Both the position numbers and the translations under genes were made by a program. From assembly GCF_944385615.1 (NCBI RefSeq), contig NZ_CALWXV010000020.1, positions 1 to 40,845 of the forward strand: a stretch of 40,845 bases of DNA, given 5' to 3'. This document shows, piece by piece, positions 1 through 8,176 of this stretch. The notes under the pieces are model-generated. The model worked only from the letters and a program-made list of their open reading frames with translations. It had not been told where the DNA came from and ran no database searches. Source of the DNA: an uncultured Flavonifractor sp. (lineage in GTDB: Bacteria; Bacillota; Clostridia; Oscillospirales; Oscillospiraceae). Positions within the stretch are counted from its first letter, which is position 1. Each line of letters opens with the position of its first letter.

Positions 1-801
1 GAGCTGGCCGAGCGGGGCATCATCTATGTGGACGAGATCGACAAGATCGCCCGGAAGAGCGAGAACACCTCCATCACCCGGGATGTGTCCGGTGAAGGTG
101 TGCAGCAGGCCCTGCTGAAGATTCTGGAGGGTACGGTTGCCAACGTGCCCCCCCAGGGCGGCCGTAAGCACCCCCACCAGGAGTTCATTCAGATCAACAC
201 CAAGAACATCCTCTTCATCTGCGGCGGCGCCTTTGACGGGATGGATAAGATCATTGAGCAGCGCCTGGACAAAAAGACCATCGGCTTTGGGGCCGATATC
301 CAGACCAAGAAGGAGAAGGATACCGCCATCTTCAAGGAGGTCCAGCCCCATGACCTGCTGAAGTTCGGTATCATTCCCGAGCTGGTGGGCCGTCTGCCGG
401 TAATCACCACCCTGAACGCCCTGGATAAGGACCAGCTGGTGCGTATTCTCACCGAGCCCAAAAACGCTTTGGTGAAACAGTACCAGAAGCTGCTGGAGTA
501 TGATATGGTGGACCTGAGCTTTGACACCGCCGCTTTGGAGGCTGCCGCCGACAAGGCCATTGAACGGGGCATCGGCGCCCGCGGCCTGCGGGCGGTGCTG
601 GAAGAGGTCATGACCCAGACCATGTATGACGTGCCCTCTGATCCCACCATCACCAAGGTGACCATCACCGCCGACAGCGTGAAGAACCATGCGGCTCCCA
701 AGGTGGAGCATGATCCCGAGCGTACCCACCGGCCCCGGCTGGGAGGCGCCTCCCTCCGGGCCGAGCACGGAGGAAAAGCGCCCAAGGGAAATGTGTCCTA
801 A
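1..801 (+). CDS. clpX: ATP-dependent Clp protease ATP-binding subunit ClpX, 3' part (5' end outside window)
   Basis: C-terminal part of the AAA+ unfoldase that recognises tagged proteins and feeds them to ClpP in the cytoplasm. The frame is open from base 1 and begins just before the Walker B motif ([10 protein letters not shown]), so the N-terminal zinc domain and Walker A lie outside the window. Visible are the ClpX-typical RKH loop ([10 protein letters not shown]), the ELVGRLPV segment, and the sensor-2 motif GARGLR in the C-terminal small domain. The last 30 or so residues form a basic, glycine-rich tail. The TAA stop is at 799-801. lon follows directly, as in Bacillus, where clpX and lon genes are neighbours, but the lonB copy found there between them is absent here. 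The GTG at 28 is an internal valine, not a start. Confidence 0.97.
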   Translation, partial: ELAERGIIYVDEIDKIARKSENTSITRDVSGEGVQQALLKILEGTVANVPPQGGRKHPHQEFIQINTKNILFICGGAFDGMDKIIEQRLDKKTIGFGADIQTKKEKDTAIFKEVQPHDLLKFGIIPELVGRLPVITTLNALDKDQLVRILTEPKNALVKQYQKLLEYDMVDLSFDTAALEAAADKAIERGIGARGLRAVLEEVMTQTMYDVPSDPTITKVTITADSVKNHAAPKVEHDPERTHRPRLGGASLRAEHGGKAPKGNVS

Positions 802-827
802 GAGGACCATCTGAACCAAAGCAATCG

Positions 828-887
828 CAGGAGACAGGAACCGGGAGACTGGGCAACACCGGCCGCCCTCGGTCCTGTCTCCTGTTT
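828..887 (+). terminator. Hairpin between clpX and lon, weak terminator
   Basis: Left arm 828-843 and right arm 870-884 pair over about 15 bp with one bulged A. The right arm is followed by only three T residues, so termination may be partial. It lies 27 bases after the clpX stop and 30 before lon, so it could tune read-through from clpX into lon. No CIRCE-type repeat is visible, and I did not find a convincing CtsR heptad repeat. Confidence 0.5.
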
Positions 888-913
888 CACATCCCGGAGA
901 GGAGGGAAAACCC

Positions 914-3313
914 ATGCGAACCAATCTGCCTGCCGTCATGCCTGCTCTGGCGCTGCGGGGGCTGACCATTTTTCCCAATATGCTGCTCCATTTTGACGTG
1001 GCCCGGGAGGCCTCCATCAAGGCGCTGGACGAGTCCATGACCACCGGCCAGCCCATCTTCCTGGTGGCCCAGCGGGACCTGTCGGTGGAGGACCCCACAG
1101 AAGAGGACCTTTATCGCATTGGTACCATCAGCACCGTGCGCCAGATCCTGCGCCTGCCCGGCAGCAGCGTGCGGGTCATGGTGGAGGGCGTCAGCCGGGG
1201 CCGGCTTCAGAGCCTGACCCAAACCACGCCCCACTTTATTGCTCAGGTGGAGGAGATCCCGGAGGAGGTACCGGCACGCCGCTCCGCCCGGACCGAGGCG
1301 CTGATGCGCCAGACCTATGAGCTGTTTGAAACCTACATCGACCTGGCCCCCAAAATGACCCCTGATATTCTGCTGTCAGTGCTGTCCAGTGAGGAACCGG
1401 GGTATATCGCCGACTACATCGCCCAGAATTTGCCCATGCGTACCGGGGACAAGCAGGCCATTCTGGAGGAGCTGCGCCCCATCCGCCGTCTGGAAAAGCT
1501 GTGTCACAACCTCCGCCGGGAGGTAGAGATCCTAGAGCTGGAGCACGAGATGCAGAACAAGGTGCGGGACCATCTCACTCGCAGTCAGCGGGACTATGTG
1601 CTGCGGGAGCAGCTGAAGGTCCTCCAGCAGGAGCTGGGGGAGGACAGCCAGGGAGACAGCGAGATCACCGAATACCGCCAGCGCATCGCTCAGGCCAAGC
1701 TGCCCCAGGAGGTGGCGGACAAGCTGAACAAGGAGCTGGGCCGTCTGGAAAAGCAGCCCTACGGTTCCGCCGAGGCCACCGTGCTGCGCAATTATCTGGA
1801 CAATGTGCTGGAACTGCCCTGGGGCAAACGCACCAAGGAGCGCGTCAATGTGGAGGCTGCCCGCAAGGTGCTGGATGGGGATCACTACGGTCTGAACAAG
1901 GTAAAGGAGCGTATTTTAGAGTTCCTGGCGGTCAAGCAGCTGGCCCCCCAGCTGAAGGGACAGATTCTCTGTCTGGTGGGTCCTCCCGGCGTGGGTAAGA
2001 CCTCCATTGCCGCCAGTATGGCCAGGGCCATCCACCGGAATATGGCCCGCATTTCCCTGGGCGGCGTCCATGATGAGGCCGAGATTCGGGGCCACCGCAA
2101 GACCTATGTGGGGGCTATGCCCGGCCGTATCATCGCCGCCATCAAGCAGGCGGACAGCTGTAACCCATTGCTGCTGCTGGATGAGATCGACAAGCTGGGC
2201 AACGATCAGCGGGGAGACCCGGCCTCCGCTCTGCTGGAGGTGCTGGACGCCGAGCAGAATGCCACCTTCCGGGACCACTTCCTGGAGGTACCCTTCGACC
2301 TGTCCGACGTGCTCTTTATCACCACCGCCAACACCCTGGACACCATCCCCCGGCCTTTGCTGGACCGGATGGAGGTCATTGAGCTGACCAGCTACACCGA
2401 CGAGGAAAAGGTGGAGATCGCCAAGCGCCACCTGATTCCCAAGCAGATCAAGCGCCACGGCCTGACCAAGGCAAAATGCAAGCTGTCAGACGGCGCCATC
2501 CGGGCCCTCATCCGGGGCTATACCCGGGAGTCCGGCGTCCGGGTTCTGGAGCGGCAGATCGGCGCTCTGTGCCGCAAGGTTGCCATGCGCATCGTGGAAC
2601 AAGGTGTAAAGTCTATCAGCATTACAGAAAATAACCTGGAAGAGTTGCTGGGCATCCCCCGGTACCATCCCGACCACATCCCACAGACCGAGCAGGTGGG
2701 GGTGGTCAACGGACTGGCCTGGACCAGCGTGGGGGGCGAGATCCTGGAGGTGGAGGTGGGCGTCGTCCCCGGTACCGGCAAGGTGGAGCTCACCGGCAAC
2801 CTGGGAGATGTGATGAAGGAATCCGCCCACGCCGCCCTGACGTACATCCGCAGCCGAGCCGCCCAGTTGGGCATTGAGGCCGACTTCTATAAGACAAAAG
2901 ATGTCCATATCCACTTCCCGGAGGGAGCGGTGCCCAAGGACGGCCCCTCCGCCGGTATTGCCATCACTACCGCCATGGTGTCCGCCCTCACCGGCGCACC
3001 GGTCAAGCGGGAGCTGGCAATGACAGGGGAAGTTACGTTACGGGGCAGGGTCCTTCCGATCGGCGGCCTGAAGGAAAAAACCATGGCCGCCTACCGCAAC
3101 GGTATCCGCACCGTTATCGTGCCGGCAAATAACCAGAAGGACCTGGAGGAGATCGACCCCACCGTCAAAGCAGGGCTGCGGTTTGTCACGGTGGAGCAGG
3201 TGGACCAGGTACTGGCGGAGGCTCTGGATTTGATTGTCAGCGACCCTGGCCCGGACCTGTCCCAGCCTCACGCCCCGGCCCAGACTGCCGAGCTGCCCGC
3301 CATGCGCCAGTAG
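914..3313 (+). CDS. lon: ATP-dependent protease Lon (LonA type)
   Basis: Cytoplasmic hexameric AAA+ serine protease that degrades misfolded and regulatory proteins. The 799-residue protein has the full LonA layout. The N-terminal substrate domain covers about 8-205, followed by a coiled helical linker to about 300. Walker A is GPPGVGKT at 356-363 and Walker B LLLLDEID ends at 426. The C-terminal protease domain has Ser679 in GPSAG and Lys722 in GLKEK, the catalytic dyad at the same numbers as in E. coli Lon. The ATG at 914 follows a GAGGAGGG ribosome binding site at the right distance. It sits between clpX and engB, the usual Firmicutes arrangement. The C-terminal 25 residues are proline- and alanine-rich and probably disordered. 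A HrcA or CtsR heat-shock operator was not seen upstream. Confidence 0.98.
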   Translation: MRTNLPAVMPALALRGLTIFPNMLLHFDVAREASIKALDESMTTGQPIFLVAQRDLSVEDPTEEDLYRIGTISTVRQILRLPGSSVRVMVEGVSRGRLQSLTQTTPHFIAQVEEIPEEVPARRSARTEALMRQTYELFETYIDLAPKMTPDILLSVLSSEEPGYIADYIAQNLPMRTGDKQAILEELRPIRRLEKLCHNLRREVEILELEHEMQNKVRDHLTRSQRDYVLREQLKVLQQELGEDSQGDSEITEYRQRIAQAKLPQEVADKLNKELGRLEKQPYGSAEATVLRNYLDNVLELPWGKRTKERVNVEAARKVLDGDHYGLNKVKERILEFLAVKQLAPQLKGQILCLVGPPGVGKTSIAASMARAIHRNMARISLGGVHDEAEIRGHRKTYVGAMPGRIIAAIKQADSCNPLLLLDEIDKLGNDQRGDPASALLEVLDAEQNATFRDHFLEVPFDLSDVLFITTANTLDTIPRPLLDRMEVIELTSYTDEEKVEIAKRHLIPKQIKRHGLTKAKCKLSDGAIRALIRGYTRESGVRVLERQIGALCRKVAMRIVEQGVKSISITENNLEELLGIPRYHPDHIPQTEQVGVVNGLAWTSVGGEILEVEVGVVPGTGKVELTGNLGDVMKESAHAALTYIRSRAAQLGIEADFYKTKDVHIHFPEGAVPKDGPSAGIAITTAMVSALTGAPVKRELAMTGEVTLRGRVLPIGGLKEKTMAAYRNGIRTVIVPANNQKDLEEIDPTVKAGLRFVTVEQVDQVLAEALDLIVSDPGPDLSQPHAPAQTAELPAMRQ

Positions 3314-3362
3314 GGCAGGGGCTTGTCCCCGGCTGTCGGAAACATCTATTTGGGAGGTAATT

Positions 3363-3962
3363 ATGCCCATCAATCTGCAAAAGGCGGAATTTGTCCGCTC
3401 CGCCGCCAAGGCGGCCGATTTTCCCCGGGACCGGCTGGCTCAGGTGGCCTTTGCCGGCCGCTCCAATGTGGGCAAGTCGTCGGTCATCAACCGGCTGCTT
3501 AACCGGAAAAATTTTGCCCGGGTGGGCGCCGCCCCTGGTAAGACCACCCACATCAACTACTTTCTCATTGACGGGGCCTTCTATCTGGTGGACCTGCCGG
3601 GCTATGGCTACGCCAAAGTATCCATGGCGGAAAAGCAACGGTGGGGACGGCTGATGGAGGCGTGGTTTGCCGATAACTCCCTTATGACACTGGGGCTGCT
3701 GATCGTGGATGCCCGCCATAAGCCCACCGCCGACGATTGCACCATGGCAGACTTTTTCAAACACAGCGACAGGCCCTTTGCTGTGGTAGCCAACAAGCTG
3801 GACAAGCTGCGTAAAAGCGACATCGAGCCCAATCTGGCCCGCATCCGTGAGACACTTGAGCTGGACGAATCTGTAAAGGTAATTCCCTTTTCTGCTGAGA
3901 AAGGGGATGGAAAGCAGGAGCTGCTCAATCTGATTATGGACCACGCGGAGGGATTGGCATGA
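3363..3962 (+). CDS. engB: Ribosome biogenesis GTP-binding protein YsxC/EngB
   Basis: Small TrmE-Era-EngA-like GTPase needed for assembly of the large ribosomal subunit (known for YsxC/YihA). Visible motifs: G1 GRSNVGKSS starting at Gly32, G3 DLPGYG, G4 NKLDKL, and a G5 SAEKG near the C-terminus. The 199-residue length is normal. I chose ATG 3363 because GGGAGGT lies just upstream at 3352-3358; the same frame is open further upstream but would run into lon. Its stop overlaps the start of the next gene by 4 bp (ATGA), indicating translational coupling. The position immediately after lon matches the lonA-ysxC order in Bacillus subtilis. Confidence 0.97.
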   Translation: MPINLQKAEFVRSAAKAADFPRDRLAQVAFAGRSNVGKSSVINRLLNRKNFARVGAAPGKTTHINYFLIDGAFYLVDLPGYGYAKVSMAEKQRWGRLMEAWFADNSLMTLGLLIVDARHKPTADDCTMADFFKHSDRPFAVVANKLDKLRKSDIEPNLARIRETLELDESVKVIPFSAEKGDGKQELLNLIMDHAEGLA

Positions 3963-4711
3963 AATATGTAAAGCTGCTGCGGGACGGCAAGGGCGTGTGG
4001 GGCGTGCTCCAGGGTGACCTGGTGCGCACCCTGACCAAGCCACCCTTTGAGGAGCTGTGCTATGATGGGGAAACCCTGCCCCTGGAGGCCTGCCGCCTGC
4101 TGGCCCCCTGTGAAGCCACCAAGATCGTATGTGTGGGCAAGAACTACTACGACCACGCGGTGGAGATGGGGGAGGGCGTGCCCGACAAGCCCGTCCTCTT
4201 TCTGAAGGCCCCCAATACCCTCAACTATCCGGAGGGTACAATCCACGCCCCCGCTTTTGTGGAGCGGCTGGACTACGAGGGGGAGCTGGCTTTTGTGATC
4301 CGCCGCCGGGCAAAAGATGTAAAGGAAGAAAGCTTTGCAGATTATATCTTAGGCTACACCTGCCTCAACGACGTGACGGCCCGGGACGTACAGAAGGGAG
4401 ACGGCCAGTGGACCCGGGGCAAGAGTATGGACGGCTTTGCCCCCATCGGCCCGGTGGTCACCGACGAGGTGGACCCGTCAAATCTTTCTATCGAGACCCG
4501 CCTCAACGGGGAGGTGGTTCAGCAGGGGAATACCAATCAGTTCATGACGGCGGTACCCCAGCTGCTGGCTTTTATCACCACCTCCATGACTCTGGAGCCT
4601 GGCGATGTGGTGACCACAGGTACCCCGGCAGGTATCGGGCCTATGGTCCCAGGCGACACCGTGGAGGTCACAATCCAAGGGATTGGTACTCTGCGGAATC
4701 ATATCGTGTAA
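3959..4711 (+). CDS. Fumarylacetoacetate hydrolase family protein
   Basis: Member of the FAH superfamily, metal-dependent enzymes that cleave or decarboxylate 2-oxo acids (for example 2-hydroxyhepta-dienoate isomerases, acylpyruvases, oxaloacetate decarboxylases). The 250 residues contain the family core: VGKNYYDHAVEMG, a KAPNTL segment, the acidic metal-binding stretch DYEGELAFVI, then GYTCLNDVTARDVQ and the GKSMDGFAPIGP signature. The substrate cannot be told from sequence, and no catabolic neighbours are present, so a housekeeping oxo-acid clean-up role (such as oxaloacetate decarboxylation or tautomerisation) is an inference only. The ATG at 3959 has GGAGGG six bases upstream and overlaps the engB stop. 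It is the last gene before a terminator. Confidence 0.9.
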   Translation: MKYVKLLRDGKGVWGVLQGDLVRTLTKPPFEELCYDGETLPLEACRLLAPCEATKIVCVGKNYYDHAVEMGEGVPDKPVLFLKAPNTLNYPEGTIHAPAFVERLDYEGELAFVIRRRAKDVKEESFADYILGYTCLNDVTARDVQKGDGQWTRGKSMDGFAPIGPVVTDEVDPSNLSIETRLNGEVVQQGNTNQFMTAVPQLLAFITTSMTLEPGDVVTTGTPAGIGPMVPGDTVEVTIQGIGTLRNHIV

Positions 4712-4717
4712 GCAAAT

Positions 4718-4758
4718 CGGACCGGCGCGGGCTCTGTGCCGGTCCGGCTTGTGTTTTT
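4718..4758 (+). terminator. Rho-independent terminator after the FAH-family gene
   Basis: A perfect 9-bp GC-rich stem (4718-4726 with 4738-4746, CGGACCGGC/GCCGGTCCG) with an 11-base loop is followed by a T-rich tail ending in five T at 4754-4758. It separates the clpX-lon-engB group from the scpAB operon. Confidence 0.65.
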
Positions 4759-4777
4759 CGGGGAAATTTGTTATAAT
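4749..4777 (+). promoter_or_regulatory. Sigma-A promoter with extended -10, for the scpAB operon
   Basis: Consensus -10 TATAAT at 4772-4777, preceded by TGT (extended -10, TGnTATAAT). A weak -35 TTGTGT at 4749-4754 sits at the optimal 17-bp spacing and overlaps the T tail of the preceding terminator. The first start codon, TTG 4850, lies about 70 bases downstream. Confidence 0.7.
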
Positions 4778-4849
4778 CAGAATCAAAATATGGAAGTGGC
4801 TGTCGGACTGACCCATCCACTGAAACGTAAGCTGTTGGAGGAATAACCA

Positions 4850-5560
4850 TTGGGTTCTATCAGTGAATTTGCCCGGCACATGGACTGGTGGGGTCTTATC
4901 ACCCTGCTCATCAGTGCCGTTGCCGCCCTATTGTGTATCACGCTCCATGAGCTGTCCCACGGTCTGATGGCCTACCGGCTGGGGGACCCCACCGCAAAAC
5001 AGGCGGGGCGGCTTACCCTCAACCCCATCAAACACCTGGACATCATCGGCCTTTTGATGATGGTGGTGGTCAAAGTGGGCTGGGCCAAGCCGGTACCGGT
5101 GGATATGCGCTATTTTAAAAACCCCAAGGGGGGTATGGCCCTTACCGCTCTGGCAGGTCCGGCAGCCAACTTTCTCACCGCCTTGGCGGCGGTGGGGCTG
5201 TCCTCCGCGCTGTGGCATTTTTCCCCAGTGGGCAAAGTGACGCTGCTCCTGCTGTGCTTCCTGGCCAATATGGCTCTGCTGGGAGTGGGCATGGGGCTGT
5301 TCAACCTGATCCCCATCTCGCCCCTGGACGGGTCCAAAATTCTCTTTGCGATCCTGCCTGACCGGGCTTATTACACCATTCTCCGCTATGAGAAATACGT
5401 TATGGGGCTGCTGGTGGTCCTGGTGCTGCTGGGAGCCTTTGATAAGCCCCTGTCTTTTCTGATGGTCCAGTGCCTGCGTGGGCTGTGCGCCATCACCGGG
5501 ATGCCGCTGGAATGGCTGCTTTACCTCCAGGACGTATCCGCTATTCTGAACCTTCTTTGA
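4850..5560 (+). CDS. Site-2 protease family (M50) membrane metalloprotease
   Basis: Multi-pass membrane zinc protease of the S2P/M50 type, the short YwhC-like form lacking PDZ or CBS domains. HELSH at residues 33-37 (HEXXH) lies within the first hydrophobic segment. The second signature, NLIPISPLDGSK, supplies the third zinc ligand (Asp). About five to six hydrophobic segments are visible in 236 residues. Substrate unknown; related proteins cleave membrane-bound regulators or remnant signal peptides. The start is a TTG at 4850, favoured because GGAGGA lies 7 bases upstream. The next ATG (4880) has no such site. It is the first gene behind the 4772 promoter and ends one base before scpA, an arrangement frequent in Clostridia. 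Confidence 0.93.
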   Translation: MGSISEFARHMDWWGLITLLISAVAALLCITLHELSHGLMAYRLGDPTAKQAGRLTLNPIKHLDIIGLLMMVVVKVGWAKPVPVDMRYFKNPKGGMALTALAGPAANFLTALAAVGLSSALWHFSPVGKVTLLLLCFLANMALLGVGMGLFNLIPISPLDGSKILFAILPDRAYYTILRYEKYVMGLLVVLVLLGAFDKPLSFLMVQCLRGLCAITGMPLEWLLYLQDVSAILNLL

Positions 5561-5561
5561 G

Positions 5562-6365
5562 GTGAGTGCCATCGAAACGCCCATTTACCACCTGGAAAAA
5601 GTGGTCAAGAACCGGGAGGACCTGGAGGATTTCAACGGCCCTCTGGATCTGATCCTCCACCTGCTGAGCAAAAATAAGATGGAAATTCAGGACATCCAGA
5701 TCTCTCTGATCTTGGAACAGTATCTGGCGTGGATGGACCGGCGCCGGAAGCTGGACCTGGAAGTAGCCAGCGAGTTTGTGACCATGGCGGCCCAGCTGAT
5801 GTACATCAAAACCCGGATGCTCCTGTCTATTCACGACGAGGAGGCCCTGTCCGAGCTGGAACAGCTGATGGCCTCTTTGGAGGAGCACCAGCGGCAGGAG
5901 GACTATTTGCGCATCAAAGCGGTTGTGCCCGCCCTGTCCGCCCGGTTTGCCGTTGGCATGGATTATCTGACCAAGCCGCCGGAGGCCTTTCAAAAGGATA
6001 AGACCTATCGCTATGTCCACAAGCCGGAGGACCTGCTGCGGGCCATGAAATCTGTGCTGGCCCGGGCCGACCACCGGCTGCCGCCTCCAATCTCCGCCTT
6101 TGATGGGATTGTGGGCCGGGAGCCCTACCCGGTGGCCGACAAAGCCGACGAAATTCTGGAGCGGTTGGCCCGCTTTGGCGTCACCCGGTTCAGCGCCCTG
6201 TTTAAGGGCAACCGGAGCCGTTCGGAAATCGTGGCCACCTTTATTGCGGTGCTGGAGTTGTGTAAGGCACGGCGGGTCCATCTGGCGGGGACGGAGCAGG
6301 ACTGTACCATTACCAGCACGGGGGAGAGCGGGGAAGAAGAGACCGACTTTACCACCGGTGTTTAG
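5562..6365 (+). CDS. scpA: Segregation and condensation protein A
   Basis: Kleisin subunit of the SMC-ScpAB condensin complex, bridging SMC heads during chromosome segregation. The family N-terminal signature DFNGPLDLILHLL is clear near residue 24-36, followed by a long helical middle region rich in Glu/Arg and a winged-helix C-terminal segment (DEILERLARFG, SRSEIVATFIAVLELCK). The 267-residue length is typical. The start is GTG 5562, two bases after the upstream stop; no good Shine-Dalgarno is visible, so translation is probably coupled to the protease gene. The extra 20 residues before the kleisin signature are somewhat longer than in Bacillus. scpB follows, so the complex is encoded together. 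Confidence 0.95.
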   Translation: MSAIETPIYHLEKVVKNREDLEDFNGPLDLILHLLSKNKMEIQDIQISLILEQYLAWMDRRRKLDLEVASEFVTMAAQLMYIKTRMLLSIHDEEALSELEQLMASLEEHQRQEDYLRIKAVVPALSARFAVGMDYLTKPPEAFQKDKTYRYVHKPEDLLRAMKSVLARADHRLPPPISAFDGIVGREPYPVADKADEILERLARFGVTRFSALFKGNRSRSEIVATFIAVLELCKARRVHLAGTEQDCTITSTGESGEEETDFTTGV

Positions 6366-6388
6366 TTGCCGTCAGACGGGGGATAATT

Positions 6389-7057
6389 ATGGAAGTCAAG
6401 GAAATTGAATCGGCCATCGAGGGCATCCTCTTTGCCGCCGGAGAGCCGGTGGGGGTGGAGCGGCTGTGCCTGGCCCTGGATCTGGACCGGGCCACCGTGG
6501 ACGCGGTGTGCAAGCGTCTGGCCGACTACTACAGCTATGAGCGCCGGGGTATCCGCCTGGTGCGGATGGACGCCAGCTATCAGCTGTGTTCTGCTCCCCA
6601 GTTCGCGCCCTATATCCGCAAGGCCTTTGAGAGCCGCCGCCCCGCCAAGCTGAGCCAGCCGGCTCTGGAGGTACTGGCCATCATCGCCTATCACCAGACT
6701 GCTACTCGGGCCTATGTGGACCAGGTGCGGGGGGTGGACAGCGCCTATACCATCAGCCTGCTGCTGGAGCGGGACCTGATTGAGGAGTGCGGCCGTTTGG
6801 CAGTGCCCGGCCGGCCCATCCAGTACCGCACCACCCAGACCTTCCTGCGGTCCTTTGGCCTGTCCAGCCTGGACGAACTGCCGGAGCTGCCCAATATGCC
6901 ACCGGAGGATGGGCAGCAGACCATTCGTCAGATGCAGACGGCTATGGAGCAGCTCCAGGCAGCGGAAGCAGGGGAGGGCCTGGCGCAGATCACCGAAGAA
7001 GAAATCGAGGCGGCGGCCCGGGAGCTGGCCCGGTCTGAGGAGGAGTCTGGGGCATGA
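6389..7057 (+). CDS. scpB: Segregation and condensation protein B
   Basis: Partner of ScpA, a dimer of tandem winged-helix domains that stabilises the SMC-kleisin complex. Recognisable features: the N-terminal IESAIEGILFAAGEPV segment and the central family core PAKLSQPALEVLAIIAYHQTATRAYVDQVRGVDS followed by LLERDLIEECGR. The C-terminal 60 residues are Glu/Gln-rich and probably disordered. At 222 residues it is slightly longer than Bacillus ScpB. ATG 6389 follows a GGGGGAT sequence. Its stop overlaps the next start (ATGATG), a 4-bp coupling. Confidence 0.95.
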   Translation: MEVKEIESAIEGILFAAGEPVGVERLCLALDLDRATVDAVCKRLADYYSYERRGIRLVRMDASYQLCSAPQFAPYIRKAFESRRPAKLSQPALEVLAIIAYHQTATRAYVDQVRGVDSAYTISLLLERDLIEECGRLAVPGRPIQYRTTQTFLRSFGLSSLDELPELPNMPPEDGQQTIRQMQTAMEQLQAAEAGEGLAQITEEEIEAAARELARSEEESGA

Positions 7058-7683
7058 TGGTGCTGCTGGTTGTGGGAATCGTGATCTTGGCCCTGGTTCT
7101 GGTGGGCCTGATCCGGGTGGGCGTACAGGTGGAGTACGCCCAAAACTGCCTGGAGGTCAGGCTGCTGGCTGGACCGGCAAAGATCACGCTCTTTCCCCGA
7201 AAAGCCAGAAAGCCTAAGCCCCGCAAAAAGCCCAAGCGGACCAAGGCCAAGCAAGCGAAGCCCAAGAAAGCACCGCCTACGGCGGAGGAGATTTTTGCTC
7301 TGGTAAAGCAACTGCTTCCGGTGGCCATCGAGGCCGCCGGACAGCTGCGTAGAAAGATCCGCATAGACGCCTTTTATTTGGATATTACTGTGGCATCCAC
7401 CGATCCGGCCAAGGCGGCGGTGAACTATGGACGGCTCAACGGGGCCATTGGTATGCTTTGGCCTCTGGTGGAGCAAAATTTTAAGGTGAAGGAGTGGCGC
7501 ATCCGCACATGGGTGGATTTTACCACCGAGCATCCCACCCTGTCTCTGCGGGCAGCGGCCACTTTGACCATTGGGCAGATTCTTTCTCTGGGCATCCGGG
7601 TGGCGTCCAGGGTGCTGCCCATTCTGCTCAAACAAAAGGACGGGAGCAAATCCCGGCAGGAAACACAGAAAGAGGCGGTTTAA
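7054..7683 (+). CDS. ytfI: DUF2953 domain protein (YtfI-like)
   Basis: Conserved sporulation-linked protein of unknown biochemical role. The first 22 residues form one hydrophobic membrane segment (VLLVVGIVILALVLVGLI). A very basic Lys/Pro-rich linker follows (about residues 49-72, including KARKPKPRKKPKR), then a soluble domain with the DUF2953 core (VNYGRLNGAIGMLWPLVEQ, WVDFTTEHP). In Bacillus the homologue ytfI is directly upstream of ytfJ, and the same pair occurs here (7054 and 7687). The basic linker could contact phospholipid or peptidoglycan; that is inference. The start overlaps the scpB stop by 4 bp. Confidence 0.85.
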   Translation: MMVLLVVGIVILALVLVGLIRVGVQVEYAQNCLEVRLLAGPAKITLFPRKARKPKPRKKPKRTKAKQAKPKKAPPTAEEIFALVKQLLPVAIEAAGQLRRKIRIDAFYLDITVASTDPAKAAVNYGRLNGAIGMLWPLVEQNFKVKEWRIRTWVDFTTEHPTLSLRAAATLTIGQILSLGIRVASRVLPILLKQKDGSKSRQETQKEAV

Positions 7684-7686
7684 ACC

Positions 7687-8151
7687 ATGGAAAAGCAGCA
7701 TCCCATTGGCGATCTGATGAGCAACATCGTGGAAAAAGTCCGGGAGATCGCAGACGTGAATACCATTGTGGGCCAGCCCATTGCGGCGGGAGAGGTGAGC
7801 ATCATTCCCATTTCCCGGCTGAGCGTGGGTGTGGGCTCGGGGGGCACCGAGTTCGGCAGCAAGCATCAGAAGCCGGACGGCGACAACTGCTTCGGCGGCG
7901 GTGCCGGGGCAGGGGTCAACCTGATCCCCGTGGGCTTTCTGGTGGTCAAAGGGGATTCGGTGAAGCTGCTCCCCGTGGCCCCGCCTGCCGGGACTACCGT
8001 AGACCGGGTGGTGGAGATGGTGCCCGAGGTGGTAGACAAAATCACCGACTTTATCGAAAAACAACAGGATAAGAAGGCTGCGGAAAAAGCCGCCTCGGAA
8101 AAGAACGATCAGCAGACGGGGGATAAATCGGGCTTTAAAGGCGTATACTAA
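7687..8151 (+). CDS. gerW: GerW family sporulation protein (YtfJ)
   Basis: Small soluble protein of the GerW/YtfJ family. In Bacillus, GerW is a forespore protein required for L-alanine-triggered germination and SleB activity. The 154 residues show the family hallmarks: IGDLMSNIVEKVREIADVNTIVGQPI, then IIPISRLSVGVGSGG, a Gly-rich FGGGAGAGVNLIPVGFLVV core, and a charged C-terminal tail (KKAAEKAASEKND). ATG 7687 lies 3 bases after the ytfI stop with AGAGGCGG upstream. It sits just before a sporulation-type D-Ala-D-Ala carboxypeptidase, so this part of the operon is spore-linked although its promoter looks vegetative. Confidence 0.93.
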   Translation: MEKQHPIGDLMSNIVEKVREIADVNTIVGQPIAAGEVSIIPISRLSVGVGSGGTEFGSKHQKPDGDNCFGGGAGAGVNLIPVGFLVVKGDSVKLLPVAPPAGTTVDRVVEMVPEVVDKITDFIEKQQDKKAAEKAASEKNDQQTGDKSGFKGVY

Positions 8152-8176
8152 CCGCATCAACGTGAGGTGATGCGGT

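Noticed and set aside
3301-3362. Small GGGG/CCCC hairpin between lon and engB as terminator
   Set aside because: Only four pairs and no T tract.
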